Positions 10,275-21,117 of a DNA stretch of 64,000 nucleotides are shown here, in pieces (the first letter of the stretch is position 1; every line of letters begins with the position of its first letter). The notes beneath the pieces were generated by a model, which saw only the letters and a list, made by a program, of their open reading frames with translations, was not told the origin of the DNA and ran no database searches. The DNA is from Ilex aquifolium (Eukaryota > Streptophyta > Magnoliopsida > Aquifoliales > Aquifoliaceae): contig OX637397.1 of assembly GCA_951799425.1 (NCBI GenBank), forward strand, positions 6,315,001-6,379,000, in the 5' to 3' direction. Made by a program: the position numbers and the translations under genes.

Positions 10275-10963
10275 TGTAAACCTGCGTGAATGAGCTATGG
10301 GATTGGATTATGTGGTATGAACGATCTGTGTGGGGTTTGATGTGGCATCTGAGCTACAAGGCTCATGTATCGATGGACGAATGCTCTAATTAACCGATGT
10401 GTAGTGCGTGTGAGACAGCAGAAGTATAGTGGTTCACCGGCTAACGAGCCCGGCTAGTCCACTCTCTAATGGAGGCTCTTGCTCCTTTCTCTTTATTGAT
10501 GAATCGAACGTGTTACAGTAGAATACTCGGGGTTCCCCTCAATGGAGGTTGTCTCTCCCTTTTTGTATATTCATGCTTACCTCTAATTCGGAATTATATC
10601 CTACATTGAAGGGATTGCTCCCTATCTTCATCTATAATCTCGGAGTTACCTAGACTTCCTATAGCTGGCTCCCAATGGCTTGGTTTTTGCCTTTTATCAT
10701 GGGATCCTCTCCTTGATTGTAGGAGAGGATCCTTGCTGGTAATGTGTTACGCACCTTGGAGTAGCTGAATTCCCATTATGAATATATCTGCTGTCGACTT
10801 ACTGTCCTCTTAACATTTATCGCCTTATGTCTTCAGCTGGGAGTACAAGTGTTGACTGGTCGAGCTCAGATCGTGGCTGGGTGAGCTCGGTTTATTTTCC
10901 CCGTCCCCCAGAGCTGAGCTCTTTTCTTGAGCTCGTGTCTGGGGTTTATTTTAAGTATCATCA
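10275..10963 (-). repeat. 5' LTR of the Tat element
   Basis: On the plus strand the 689 bp begin TGTAAACC and end ATCATCA, giving the usual TG...CA ends in either orientation. The outer border is exact because homology to the polyubiquitin-like gene resumes at GACGG (10,964). On the minus strand an AATAAAG near 10,489-10,496 may serve as polyadenylation signal. GAGCTC is frequent in the outer third. The partner LTR lies outside the window, so divergence cannot be measured. Confidence 0.8.
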
Positions 10964-12189
10964 GACGGTATATTGACAAAGAGTGGCAATGCAACTGAAT
11001 TTTGGAGAAAAAGATGGAGAATGGAGTTGTCCTGAATGCCATAATCAACTAGCTTTTGGTCATCCTTGAGCCATTCACTGGTGAAAAATATCTCCTGAAG
11101 GTTTCTGATTTGCTTTCTTTGTCACATAGCAATGCTTTGGCATTTCTACCTGTCTCGGATCTCTTCACTTTTAAGGCCACAGTTTTGATGATTTTCAAGA
11201 TTGGGACCAATAAGACAACCCTGATTTGCTCCATACAACTCTGACAAATTAACAAATAACCCTGAGATATATATGTAATGGTACAATATCTTAAAATTAA
11301 TTTAAGTCACAAAGACTGGTTATACTTAGATATGCTGATAAAATTCCAAGGAACAGTTACAGGCAACATGGACTGTCAACATCCAACAAGGAACTTCCCG
11401 ACTTCCAAATCGCAACCACATTCATTTATACCAAAATCTATATGCAAAAGTTTCAGTTAATTTTCAATACATGTAATTTTATAAATGATGACACCTAGAA
11501 AGAATTCTAAGTTTGAGCTCGGGAATTGAGGTCAGGAAGGGAGGTCAACCAAGAGATCTAGAGGTCCAGACCTTGGGCCTGCCCCCGTCTCCATAATGAA
11601 GAAGATGAGTGGAAGACAGCTGGCTACCAGAAGGCACCCCTCCACGGCAATAAGCGATTGTCAAGGCATAAAACTCTCAACCGTCCAAGATCATCTCCTA
11701 AAATCAAGGGAGATCCTGTGAGAGAAAGGCGAAGATCTCGCCACAGATCCCATAGAATTAGGAATTAGGCTATCGCATTCATCATTCAAGTAATTCCTGT
11801 CAATGCGCAAACAAATGTACATAAAACACCTACAGACTCCCTTCCATTTACGAAAAAACCATGGAAAAGGAATTTGGTGTCATTTAGGTAGATTCCAGTT
11901 CCATTCCCAATAAAACAAAATTACAGATTAGCTTGACACAATTCTTGTGCTAGAATAGACTAAATAGTTATGTCAGCTTCTGTCAAATCTTAGGAACAAA
12001 ATATGAGTATTGAGATATTGATTTTCGATAATTTTCTGGCACTTGAGCAATTAAACAGAACAACAAGCGTGTTGCAAACCATCCATACAATCTTCAGACC
12101 ATCCTATTCTAAGATTTTCAGTGAAGGTTTAAAGTTGTGCTATTCTAGACAAACAACCACCATTGTTCCATAACTTCTTGTTATGATAT

Positions 12190-13840
12190 TTAAAAAATAG
12201 AATATACTGATTTTTTTATTTTCCTGAACTTTCCAGCAGCCAAAGAAAATAAAATGAGTGCAAACTGTTTCATTAAACATGCAAACACTTTCATTTCACT
12301 GTAAAATATCTACATATACCTTCGAATAAGAACTATAAAATCCAAACCAAGTCTCCCATCGAAAAAACCCAGAATCTACTACGGCTATCTAAGAAGCAAG
12401 TAAAAACACATATGATGCACCCATAACTACTACCCAAAGGCACTATTTCTTTTAGCTGCCTACAAAAAAATGGAATGAAAGAAAAATATTCATAACTCTT
12501 TTTTTTTCGGTAAGGAGCCGGAACTTTAAATGCAAGAAGTTCTATGAGTAATTGATGTTTTGGCCTAGACATAAAGGCGAAGCTACTAAAAAATGGACAC
12601 TAGTTCAAATCACATCATGGGCGGGTGCAGCAACAAAGGCTTTTAGACAATCACTAGTGAGAGAGGGTATTACCAACCTTGGTCTCTGGCTTGATGGGCA
12701 ACGCCGGCTTAATGAAATTTGAGGCCTAAGAAGACAACTTTAAATGAGGCTTTCTTATATTTAAATGTTTGTGCAAATATTGTTTACTAACTTTCTAAAT
12801 TTTAAAAATTTCTCACATAAAATCCAATCTACTCGCTTTTTGAGATAGCTAATCCACTTGGACTTTCTTGTGACATTATCAATCTTAACTAGGTCTTCAT
12901 CAACTTTAATTTTGAAAAAACTTCAATATAAAGCAATGCATACGTTTGGATATGAATGTCATAATATTAGTAGCAATTAAATGAATATGCATCCCATCCT
13001 TGAAGCCGGTACTCACAAGCTGCCTCTGCAGGGGTTGCCACCTTTATAATTCCTCGGCCAACAATTATGATGTCGCTACCTCTATCAGAAATGACCTGAA
13101 ACAGCAATTGTCTCAGCAACTGAAAGCCCGTAAAATTCATACATAGATAGGCAACATATATACCATACATGACAGCTTTCTTGATGCATGCCTTGTTTCA
13201 TTCCCAAACTAAGTAAAAAGTTTTTCCTTTTCGGGATTTACTGTTCTACATGAGCATTCTATAAAAGCGAGAATATATGCTATTTAAATAGTATAAAGTC
13301 AGCAATCAGAGGAAATCATATTGGCAAACTCGATCTTCAATAATAATTATTTTCTAAATCAGCCCATAAATATGTCCAGAGTCATCATTTGGAAGTTATC
13401 TGTTTACACGAGAGAATGGGGTACTGGTTTAAAATAAGGGTAACAGAATCTTGTTCTTGTGCCAACAAATAGTTTTTTTTTTTTGAAGTCTTGGGTGTTT
13501 TGCCTTACACGTGATCCACATAAACTTCTACACGTAAAGTAGATGATCAATCTTTTGGGCACAATAACAAGTGGATTTGCAGGATTGACATGGTACACCA
13601 AATAAAAGAGTAAGTTGTAGCTTTCAAACTCTACAGAACCCCCCATGTGCCCGCTAACCACCACCATAGTTTCAGATTATACAAAACAAATTCTATTCTC
13701 AGGTTGAAAGCATTTTGCTATACTTGTTTCTTCCACATGTTCTGTGGTTTCCAAGATCAAATACAGAAAAACTTCAGTATATGCCATGACCACAGATTAG
13801 TTCACTTTCCACAGCAATCAAGATCGAATTCAAAGTTAAG
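12190..13840. other. block absent from the paralogous intron (contains a UMP synthase exon)
   Basis: Homology to the intact gene's intron runs to about 12,190 (ttgttatgat) and resumes near 13,940 (aagttctgcaatt). The roughly 1.7 kb between have no counterpart there. Apart from the UMP synthase exon I find no ORF, terminal repeats or target duplication that would identify how the block arrived. It could be an insertion here or a deletion in the other copy. Confidence 0.5.
12967..13095 (-). pseudogene. terminal exon of UMP synthase (orotidine-5'-phosphate decarboxylase domain), isolated fragment
   Basis: After a good acceptor (ctgtttcag) the minus strand encodes [18 protein letters not shown], then [16 protein letters not shown] and a stop at 12,967-12,969. 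The [12 protein letters not shown] block is the phosphate-binding end of the OMP decarboxylase barrel, and the whole piece matches the C terminus of plant UMP synthase as I recall it. UMP synthase makes UMP from orotate in the pyrimidine pathway. No other exon of the gene is visible within several kilobases, so this is a captured or left-over exon. It lies in the intron of the polyubiquitin-like pseudogene, in the same orientation. Confidence 0.75.
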
Positions 13841-14240
13841 GAAATTTTATTGATTTCTGCTCTCTGTGTTGTTCTCTCACAAGACTGAATAATCAATTAC
13901 AACAACACTACTGTTAACAACTTACAGATTCACAAAAATAAATAAGTTCTGCAATTCTTTAATATCAACTGAACCCATAACAATAACCCAATTGATTGAC
14001 TTTCTCTTATTGTTTTTCGAAAAAAAAAAAAGAAGGAAATTTTATTTGATCTCTGCACTTTGTGTTGTTCTCTCACAAGAATGAATCAGCAATTACTACA
14101 TAAAGAAAGGTAGTTACATAATATGGGAAGCTAACACAATAACCCAACTGCTTGATTTTCTCTTTACCAAAAAAGATTGAAAATTTTTGTTTGATCTCTG
14201 TGTTTTGTCCTGTTTTCTCAACAATCACAGACAAGCAATG
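13838..14240. repeat. three diverged copies of a roughly 65 bp intron segment, followed by a poly-G tract
   Basis: The segment resembling gaaattttatttgatctctg...tgttctctcacaaga occurs at about 13,838, 14,033 and 14,177. The intact paralogue has it once (near 20,859). The copies differ at many bases, so the local duplication is old. A long G run interrupted by one A follows at about 14,295-14,320. Confidence 0.65.
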
Positions 14241-14444
14241 TCACACTAAATAAATGAAATGAACAATTATTGAACAGGGGCGCCCCCCCGAGGGGGGGGG
14301 GGGGGGGGGGAGGGGTCCATATTTAAGTGATCACATATAATGGGAAGCTAAGAGGAATAGTACAAGTGTATAGACGTCTTCTTCTTCAGTAGAGTTGGTG
14401 GTGTTACTGTGTGATGATCTTTGTAGACCTCCACGAGCTTCCAT

Positions 14445-17401
14445 GGTGAGCTATGAATCCCTAACGTTTTTTTTTTTTTTGATTCTATGAAACCCTAACG
14501 TTGGATTCACAATTCATGAGCTATTTTTCTCCGGAATCATACCGGGGGGGCAACAAATATTAGAAATGGGATTTTCCAATCAGAGCCCAACACCTGCTTT
14601 TGTGATGTTGGTACACGTGTAATCTCGGGAGATAATAATATAAAAGACGAACTGTAAATTAGATGTTTTTGGCAATTTTATAGAATCAGTCCATAAGAAA
14701 TTTATCCTCATAAATATCTTTTAGTGTGGATAACTTGACTTTGATCGGACCAAATAGGAGATTACTCGAGATGCGTGTAAATCGATCCAAATACTCTTAA
14801 CCGTTAAACAAAAAAAAAACATATTGATACATGTGTTACCGATGAGGTGGTATTTCAATACATTGAATATTGTCCCCTAAGTAGTATGTTAATTCGATCT
14901 GAATACAATAAATTATTCAATAAATTTTATTTTCAAAGTTAATATTCAAATTTATTAAAATCAGATATTTGATTCAATCTCAACAACTTAATTAGTGTTA
15001 ATTTTAATAAGATGGTGGCAGAATTTCAAATTAATTTCATCAAATAATCACTAAATTACATGATATATTAAGCTCGGCTTCAATACTAAATTAGCTTAAA
15101 ATTTTGAGTGTTTTTCTTTTATTTTCTAATAAAAACGTGTTTACCATAGACTAGCTCGTTCATAGAGTTATGATTGGACCAATATTTAAACAAGTCAAAG
15201 TCAAGTTTAATGGATATAATAGTTAGGATTTTCAGTTTTGGTTAATACAAATTCTTTGGGTGCAGGGAAGTGTTGGGTTGGATAGTATGAAAGTCTCATG
15301 ATGAAAAAGATCTCTTTGAGTAGCTTTTGCTCTTCTTCCCATTGGTGTCTTTATGTCCCTGTATTTCATTTTTTATTATACTCTGATCTTTTTCTGTTTG
15401 CTTTTTATTTTTTGGGTTATTCACTCTCTTAATCTTCAGACCTCTAACTTTGAGCTTCTATGGCTAATAACTACACTCTCAATATATTTTTTCAATTATT
15501 TCATACAAGCAATACGTTAGAGATTTGAGTGCAGGAACAAGTCTTTCCGAAGATGTGGGTGGGGTTGTCGACCAGTTGGCTCTCCCAAACCCGGACGATG
15601 CCTTGTGCACTAATTATGACAAAGTTTCTTATTGACACCACGCAGTTTCAATATTTATTGGGTCCGGTTCAGTTTGGAGTTGGTTTTTTTAGGTAAAAAA
15701 TTATTAGAAATGCAATCCCAGAGATAAAGTGTATGGGAGAGTGAGGCACAGATTAAGTCCCTCTCTTAAAACGATTTGCGTCATTTTATGAAAAAACACA
15801 ATGCAGAATGTAACAACGCGTCGTTCCTAGGATATATCAGTCCAACCTATTGACTGTTGCTTTACACAATCGAATGAAGCAAAAGTTTCACATGACACCT
15901 TTCAATTTTGTCAAGAAACTTATGTAGTAAAGAAAAATATAGTAGATATTCAGATTATATATTTTTATACTGATCTATGTAAACATATATATACAAAAAA
16001 TATTGATGTTTAATATTCGTAATCCATATTTAATCAGATAATAACTATGAAAATTAAATAAAAAATAATTGTTGGAAAAACTAGCCGTTAGAACTTTTGG
16101 TATTCAAAAATTGAATTTTTAATATAGGAGATATGATGGAAAATAATTAAATAAGTCAGGGAGACCCATTATCCGGGTGTGGACTAAGTTGGTCAGTGTG
16201 CTTCGTAAATATTAGAAACTCGTTATCTCCTATATACGTGAGAGTCTTAAGGTCTCACTTTAACTCAAAGGCTAGATAACACTACTAGATAACACTACTA
16301 TATATATACTCAAGTACTTTTAAAAGTTTAATCGATGTAGTATTGAGTTCCCACATAAAAAACACTCTTTTGTTTAAAATACTCTAACAATACTCCTTTT
16401 TAGGTAAAAAGTTTTTTTTTTTTTTTGAAAAATTTCGCAAAAAAAATCAGAGTTAAAAAAGTTCTCTAAAATCTTTTGGAGTGTTCTTTAAAAATCTGAA
16501 AAAATTAAAAAAGTCTATTTGAAGTGACTTTCTACCTTTTTTGGCTTTTTTGTCAAAATTTAAAAATAATTACATGTAAGTAGATATTATGCATAATAGT
16601 TCTCAAAATATGAATTTCAAATTTTTTCACACCACTAATAATATTTTATGAACATAATAAACTAAAAATTTATGTGAGACTCGTGATAAAACTCCAAAAA
16701 ATCAAAAAAGAAAACTCATAAAATCAACTTCTTGAATCAATCTAAATAAGTTTTTTCGGTCCAAAAAACTGTTGTATAAGTTGGTAAAAAAGTCAAAGTC
16801 CAAATAAACCAGACTTATTTTATTGCAAAATTCTCAAAAACTATTTATTTAAGTTAGCTCAAACAAGTCTATTGTCTTATTTGGTAAACAGGTTGATTTT
16901 GCCTGCAAACATGTTTAACCTTGTGGGATGCTTGGCCTTGCTTTTTCTAAAGTTAACAAGGAGTGACAGTTTTCTTATAGATAGTAGAACATATTTTGCA
17001 TCTTTAAACGATGGTTCGGAATCATTTTAGTCAATTTATTAAATTTTTTATGTTGTTCCCTTAACCATTTAAATTGGTTTCACATTACTATAAAACTATT
17101 TGAACGAAAATAATGTCCACATGTCATAAGATTCAGAGACGAACTGATACAATTTTTCATCCAATTTGTAACGAACATGTATAGTTGGGATAATGTGAAA
17201 GGAATAATCACGGTTAGAGATGCGATGTATGCAACGGAATAGTAGTTGATGGAACAATGTGAACATGGGACATAGGTGAGGGAGTAAAAGCATAATTTGA
17301 CTCCTTTTGGGTTCTAAGTTGCTTATTATTCATTACAAAGAGAGTTAGATTAGCTAGTGAGGTTAAGCATTGCAAAGCCTTTCATTGTGACAAACATCTT
17401 C
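14445..17401. other. AT-rich intergenic sequence
   Basis: No convincing gene was found on either strand. The 14,445-14,600 part corresponds to the promoter side of the dead polyubiquitin-like copy. A dispersed repeat lies at 14,916-15,072. The stretch 16,380-16,900 is T/A-rich with many short near-repeats but no clear terminal structure. The ORF at 17,096-17,293 has no recognisable features. Confidence 0.5.
14916..15072. repeat. dispersed repeat, copy 1
   Basis: About 157 bp from ttcaataaattttatttt to tgatatattaag match 23,646-23,802 in direct orientation over their whole length, sharing gatatttgattcaatctca and tttcatcaaataatcacta. Neither copy is coding. The element class is not recognised. 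Confidence 0.7.
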
Positions 17402-17685
17402 TCAATGCAAAGGTGGACATCCCCAGAATTCGTTCTGAATAGGACCAGTAGCTAGTCCTACAGTCACTCCTACTTCCTGAGCAGCTGAGACATTAAACCA
17501 GTAATATTTGACTGAATTCCTTGCAAATTTTTTAGGAGAACTTTCTCTTGAGTATATTTTGATGTTACCAGCATTTGAAGCAATTAGATCCAGCTTGTAA
17601 AACCTTCTTCACCCCTGTTCTAAAAATAGTGGCCCACGACGCTGGCGCCGTGAACTTCAAAAACAACGGGCGTTTTGTCGGATTT
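17402..17685 (-). pseudogene. decayed 3' exon of an unrecognised gene
   Basis: After a possible acceptor (atacag, ending at 17,686) the minus strand encodes NPTKRPLFLKFTAPASWATI, then TGVKKV. The frame then shifts by one base in an AAAA run (17,599-17,602 on the plus strand) and continues YKLDLIASNAGNIKIYSRES to a stop at 17,402-17,404, ending FWGCPPLH. The two parts look like one coding sequence broken by a single-base insertion: base composition and codon use are gene-like over both, unlike the surroundings. I do not recognise the family. Nothing upstream could be joined to it with confidence. Confidence 0.4.
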
Positions 17686-18733
17686 CTGTATAAGAATGTG
17701 GTTAATTCAATAGCTAATGTGGTTAGACATTAGGATTAAACCGATCCATTCCAACGTATCTAACTAAAATTTAGAATTTCCCAAGCAACATCGTATGGGG
17801 CTGTGTTTGGTGAGGGTGAGTCCGATGAAAGAACCATTTGTGAATGTGAATTCTGGCCAAGTACAATGGTCTGAAAATGAGGTGTAGTGGTTGATGGAGG
17901 GTGGATTGGCATAGTGTTGTTCGAGTTTGAGTAGGATTGTTCATTCTAGATCATGGATTTGGAAGGTTCCATGGTAAGGGTAGGATGAATAAGAGAAAGT
18001 TGAGGATATGGAGGTGAATTTGGAGACAGAGTAGGGTTGTTTGGGATGTCTTTGAGACGGGTGTCGGTTATTCTTGTGAAGAAGTTAACTAAGAAGGTAA
18101 CATTTTGAGAGGTTCAGGTTGTTGGATGGTTGTACTGGCAGACCGGGTTGCAGGGGCGTGGAAGCACAAGCACAATGTAATGAGAAGAAACCTACCAGTT
18201 GACTTTCAAAAACTTTGATCTGTTAACAGCAGTGTGAAGAAGAAAGAGAGGGGGGGGGGAACGAGGATGATGTCCTCTAAACAAAGCATTGGTCCAACTA
18301 CAACATTTAGACAATGAATTACCAATTGCTGTCCAAGCCACTCCAACATAAGTGCAGATTGTCATAGAAAACTAACTAGATGGAATGATGAGGTGAAAGC
18401 AAACATAAGTGGAATTTTGTTAAGTAAAACAACCTAGACTGATATTAGCTTAAGCATTATGTCTATCTATCAAGCCAAAAGGACAACAATTGGGATTGGG
18501 GAACCCTCCAATCCAAAACATCCCCAGCATCATTAAAAAAAGTCGTACCAATTCCACAAGACTCCGGCCCTTGGTGGGATGGGGCCAGTACACGTTCTGT
18601 ACAATCGACATGCGCCAACCATTAAAGACCTGGCGTCCAGATTATTTTGTCAAAAGGGACCATATTATAACAGCAGGTATAACGCTCTTCCAAAACAAAA
18701 AAAATATATATATATATTTTCTTCATAGCATTA
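17686..18733. other. intergenic, 3' flank of the polyubiquitin-like gene
   Basis: No gene seen. The minus-strand gene to the right ends at 18,734. A short (TA)n run lies at about 18,705-18,718 and a G run near 18,252. Confidence 0.5.
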
Positions 18734-21117
18734 TCAGCCAAAGGAAAGCAGTCTTGGAGTGCCTTGCCATGGAGGAATGCTTCTTTTACTGGTGCTTTCA
18801 TTTTCTTTTCCATTGTCTGCTTTCGATTGGAAGCAGCGAAGTTGGAGAGTGGAGTCCTTCAGGATGCCATAACTAGCCAACTTTAGACTGTCCTCTAGTG
18901 GTTTTCCAACATACACAATAGTCTGGATGTTAACTGGAATGCCCACTTTATCAAAAATAAGGTTCTTCACATCTCTGATAGTGTCCAGCAGGTTCACATC
19001 AAGAGTTGTGGTTCCCCCATTCCATCTCTTAACAAAAATCTGAAATGAGGGAGGTGACATTTTTAAGACAGATCCTTCTTTGATGCCGTAACACCATAAA
19101 GATATTGAATCTTCAAGTAACCTTCCTGAATATATTAGACTCTGATCACTGACAGAGAAACCAACCATGCTTCCAACTATTGCCTTGATATCACAGACAG
19201 TGGACCAGACCTTGACTTCTAGTTTAATGATCTTTCCAGTCGGCATTTCTACAGAAAATGACAACACATCTCTAGGATTGAAAACTAAATGAAGGGTTGA
19301 ATTTTCCTGCATTCCGATAGAGGCCAATGGCATGTAATCTTCAAGTAGCTTACCAGCATAGATGAGGCTGTACTGCTCCTTGTGCATCCCCTCTTTTGCT
19401 TCAATCAGGGATTTTAAGTGTTGAATGGTATGATGTGTCTTTGCTTCGACCTCAATTGTTCTTTGATTTGACGGTATATTGACAAACAGTTTCAATCCAA
19501 CCGGATTTTGGATAACAAGATGGAGAGTTGAGTTGTTCTGAATGCCATAATCAACTAACTTTTGGTCATCCTTGAGCCGTTCGCCAGTGAAAAACAGCTC
19601 CTGAAGATTTTCCGATATGCTTTCCTTGTCACACAACAACGCTTTAACATTCCTAATAGTCTCGGATCTCTTAACTTTAAAGGCCACAGTTTTGATGATT
19701 TTCAAGTACATGTTTATCTGCAACAAAACATTATTAGGAACAAAAGAGCACTATTGAAGAAGATTAATTCAGGACTAATAAGAACAACCCTGATTTGCTA
19801 TAATGGTGACAAATTAACAGATTAAACTGAGAAACTATATTTTGCTGCAGTTTATATATCTGTAATGGAAAATTATCATCGAATTATCCTAATCCACTCG
19901 AACAATGAGCAAACATAGCTATGCTGATAAGTCTCAAGTACACTTCTTTGGGGGCAGGGGTGATGAGGTTGAAGAAAATTGAATTCATGATTTAAGTAAT
20001 CCCTGGCAAAACTAAAAATTAGAGCTTAGCTTGACACAATTCTTGTGCCAGACTTCATCGTTGTGTTAGTTTCCTTCCTTCATTAATTAGGAACACAATA
20101 GTAAGTAGAAGATCGCAATCTGCTATAATTCTCTGGCTCTTTAGCAATTCAACAGAACAACAGGAGTCCTAGAAACCATTCCATAGTCTTAACACCATTC
20201 TATTCGGGGATTTTCAATCGAGATCAATGCCAACAAAAAAAAAAAAACTTATCATGTTTACTTGCTAATCAGGTGGAAATATGGGCAGCTTATAAGGAGA
20301 TCAAATTTGTAATGGGAATGGGTTATCAGAGGATCATTCTGGAAGGCGATTCAAAAGGTACGATAGAGCTCGTCAATAGGCAGGAAGTCTGCCTTTCGGG
20401 TATGGGGCATTTTATTGAACAAATCCATGCTCTTGCCGGAAGCTTTATTAGTTTTAATACCTCTTGGGTTCGGAGATCTTGTAATGAGGTAGCCCATAGC
20501 TTGGCTAAATATGCTATAAATGTTTCTGATTTTGCTGTATGGAGTGGAGGTTGTCCAGATTTTCTGGTTACTCCCATCCAAGCTGACAATGGTTATTTTT
20601 AATATATGGAAGAATTATCGTTTCGTATCAAAAAAAAAAAAACAAACAAACAAACAAATAAAGACCATTGTTCATAGTTGTTGTTATGAGATTTAACATC
20701 ATCTTCACACACTAACACCTACACAAGTTGGGTGGCGGCCAAGAGAGGGAGAGAGAGAGAGGGAGAGAGCAATTATATAAAATCAACTGAAGAAGTTCTG
20801 CAATTATTCAACATCAACTGAGCCCAAAACAATAACCCAAGTGATGGACAATAAAGATGGAAATTTTGTTTGATCTCTTTGCTATGTCTTGTTCTCTCAT
20901 GAACCAAACGCAAATACCATGCAAAAATGGCTTAATAAACGAAGATTAAACAAAGATGGGGTGATATAAAAAGGAGGTTTACATATAATGGGAAGCTAAA
21001 AGGAATAGCAGCAGCAGCAGTAGTAGTAGAGAGAGAGAGAGAGACCTCTACTTCTTCAGTTGGGTTGCTTATGTTGCTGCTGTTTGATGACAATTCTCGA
21101 CCCGGACGAGCTTCCAT
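18734..21117 (-). CDS. polyubiquitin-like protein with four diverged ubiquitin domains and no diglycine
   Basis: Exon 1 is 21,117-21,046 (24 codons, MEARPGRELSS..., donor GAG/GTCTC). Exon 2 is 19,717-18,734 (acceptor TTGCAG/ATAAAC). Both joins are in phase 0, giving 351 residues. Four ubiquitin-like units follow the leader: about 25-96 (MYLKIIKTVAFKVKRSET), 97-171 (LKLFVNIPSNQRTIEVEA), 175-246 (LSFSVEMPTGKIIKLEVK) and 248-320 (FQIFVKRWNGGTTTLDVN). Each has the GxxLxD...Y/SGIxxxSTL pattern of the ubiquitin fold, for example YAGKLLED and YVGKPLED. None ends in the RGG needed for processing and conjugation, so the product is probably an uncleaved multi-domain binding protein and not a ubiquitin precursor. 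A Lys/Ser-rich tail ends in PRLLSFG. The 1.3 kb intron carries a LINE fragment. A second, dead copy lies at 10,964-14,444. Confidence 0.8.
20228..20655 (+). mobile_element. 5'-truncated LINE (non-LTR retrotransposon) with RNase H domain, in the polyubiquitin-like intron
   Basis: The frame ending at 20,602 encodes NQVEIWAAYKEIKFVMGMGY, then ILEGDSKGTIELVN and CNEVAHSLAKYAINVSD. This is the C-terminal RNase H-like domain (RVT_3 type) of plant LINEs, with the catalytic Asp in EGDS. A short 3' tail and an A-rich tract (about 20,628-20,660, then CAAA repeats) follow the stop. Everything upstream of the RNase H domain is missing. It lies opposite to the host gene. The paralogous intron near 12,160 has no such sequence, so insertion followed the gene duplication. 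Both junctions fall in A-rich sequence, so the target duplication cannot be fixed. Confidence 0.85.

Larger units (their letters stand above)
1..10963 (-). mobile_element. Tat-lineage Ty3/Gypsy LTR retrotransposon, left end outside window
   Basis: Read on the minus strand, the order is 5' LTR (10,963-10,275), primer-binding region, gag, then pol with protease, reverse transcriptase, RNase H and integrase. A long region follows that carries two ORFs on the plus strand. Integrase after RNase H is the Ty3/Gypsy order. The CHHC zinc knuckle of Gag, the long spacer after pol and the opposite-strand extra ORFs are features known from the plant Tat lineage. The 3' LTR is not in the window: no segment between 1 and 4,746 resembles the 5' LTR. 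Host sequence homologous to the polyubiquitin-like gene resumes exactly at 10,964, which fixes the right border. The next five bases, GACGG, should be one copy of the target duplication. Pol is broken, so this copy is not autonomous. Confidence 0.9.
10964..14444 (-). pseudogene. polyubiquitin-like pseudogene, truncated by the Tat element
   Basis: Exon 1 (14,444-14,376, 23 codons, MEARGGLQRSS..., followed by GT) and part of exon 2 (about 11,245-10,964) match the intact gene at 18,734-21,117. The match covers the first ubiquitin-like repeat (LKIIKTVALKVKRSET) and the start of the second, up to LFVNIPS, where the Tat LTR begins. Compared with the paralogue, about 75 bp around the exon 2 acceptor are missing. 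A one-base loss after KALLCDKESKSE (near 11,100) shifts the frame. The intron (about 11,250-14,375) is longer than in the paralogue because of an inserted block (about 12,190-13,840) and extra copies of a short segment. The gene is dead: no acceptor, frameshifted, and three of four repeats removed. Confidence 0.85.

Noticed and set aside
12590-12740. Possible SINE (agttcaaatcac resembles a B box)
   Set aside because: No A box at the right distance, no tail and no target duplication could be seen.
20932-21117. A 61-residue ORF as a separate small gene
   Set aside because: Only its first 24 codons are coding. They form exon 1 of the polyubiquitin-like gene, ending at a GT donor; the Leu/Ser-rich remainder is intron.
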